Part shown: in pieces, positions 5,962 through 6,119 of the stretch
Position numbering within the stretch: position 1 is the stretch's first letter
How the letters are laid out: every line of letters begins with the position of its first letter
Origin: an uncultured Bryobacterales bacterium
Lineage (GTDB): Bacteria; Acidobacteriota; Terriglobia; Bryobacterales; UBA6623
Direction: 5' to 3'
Length of the DNA: 6,119 nt
NCBI GenBank assembly: GCA_946887065.1
Contig: CAMPKL010000250.1
Span: 1-6,119, forward strand
The notes under the pieces: generated by a model
The model's input: only the letters and a program-made list of their open reading frames with translations
What the model was told of the DNA's origin: nothing
Database searches by the model: none
Program-made: the position numbers and the translations under genes

Positions 5962-6119
5962 TCGGGGGGGTCGGTTCGATATCAGCGGGAACCGTTAGGT
6001 TAACGAAAGCGGCGGCCCGATGCCCAGATTGAGGCCAGGCGGCCGACTCAAGTAACGACCCCGCTCAGCCATCTATCTGCCGAGCATGGGTTCGGCCCGC
6101 GGCGAGGTGCGCCCGGATC

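Noticed and set aside
6065..6118. Minus-strand open frame entering from the right edge and ending in TGA (IRAHLAAGRTHARQIDG), possibly the tail of an upstream gene
   Set aside because: Only 17 residues are visible, and all three minus frames are open at this edge, so no frame can be chosen.
6086..6119. ATG on the + strand at the right edge (MGSARGEVRPD)
   Set aside because: There is no good Shine-Dalgarno and only 11 codons are visible.
5962..6119. Possible tRNA, because of a GGTTCG T-loop-like string near 6089
   Set aside because: No flanking T-stem, acceptor stem or anticodon arm could be paired around it.

Overview
The window is about 60% GC and densely coded. It looks like chromosomal DNA of a free-living bacterium. 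A divergent YchF/DUF933-type ATPase next to a Gfo/Idh/MocA oxidoreductase and a xylose-isomerase-like TIM-barrel gene resembles what is common in Acidobacteriota (Bryobacter/Solibacter-like genomes). That taxon is inferred from protein flavour and is not proven. No RNA gene, insertion sequence, CRISPR array, phage or plasmid function is visible.

Layout: (1) Bases 1-1062 (+) hold a YchF-family P-loop ATPase that lacks only its first few codons, followed by a weak hairpin. (2) Bases 1177-1491 (+) hold a small unrecognised protein with a good ribosome binding site. (3) Bases 1488-2213 (-) hold an unrecognised soluble protein of about 241 residues, convergent with the previous gene. (4) Bases 2288-3652 (+) hold a full-length MATE multidrug/cation antiporter, divergent from gene 3 and started by TTG behind a strong AGGAG. 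(5) Bases 3649-5961 form a minus-strand cluster read right to left: a low-molecular-weight phosphatase/arsenate-reductase-like protein, a Gfo/Idh/MocA NAD(P)-dependent sugar oxidoreductase whose reading frame is broken near 4876, and a sugar phosphate isomerase/epimerase-like TIM-barrel protein coupled by an ATGA overlap. Bases 5962-6119 carry no supported gene.

The oxidoreductase and TIM-barrel pair is a familiar carbohydrate (inositol/ketose-type) catabolic pairing. The frameshift in the oxidoreductase means the pathway is either inactivated here or affected by an assembly error. The other genes look like independent housekeeping or accessory units.

Most notable points: the disrupted oxidoreductase with TTGA stop/start overlap; the YchF homologue whose switch II (G3) region is degenerate although its other signature elements remain; and two convergent gene pairs that share the same 4-base CTAG as both stop codons. 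I do not see a convincing new multi-gene system.
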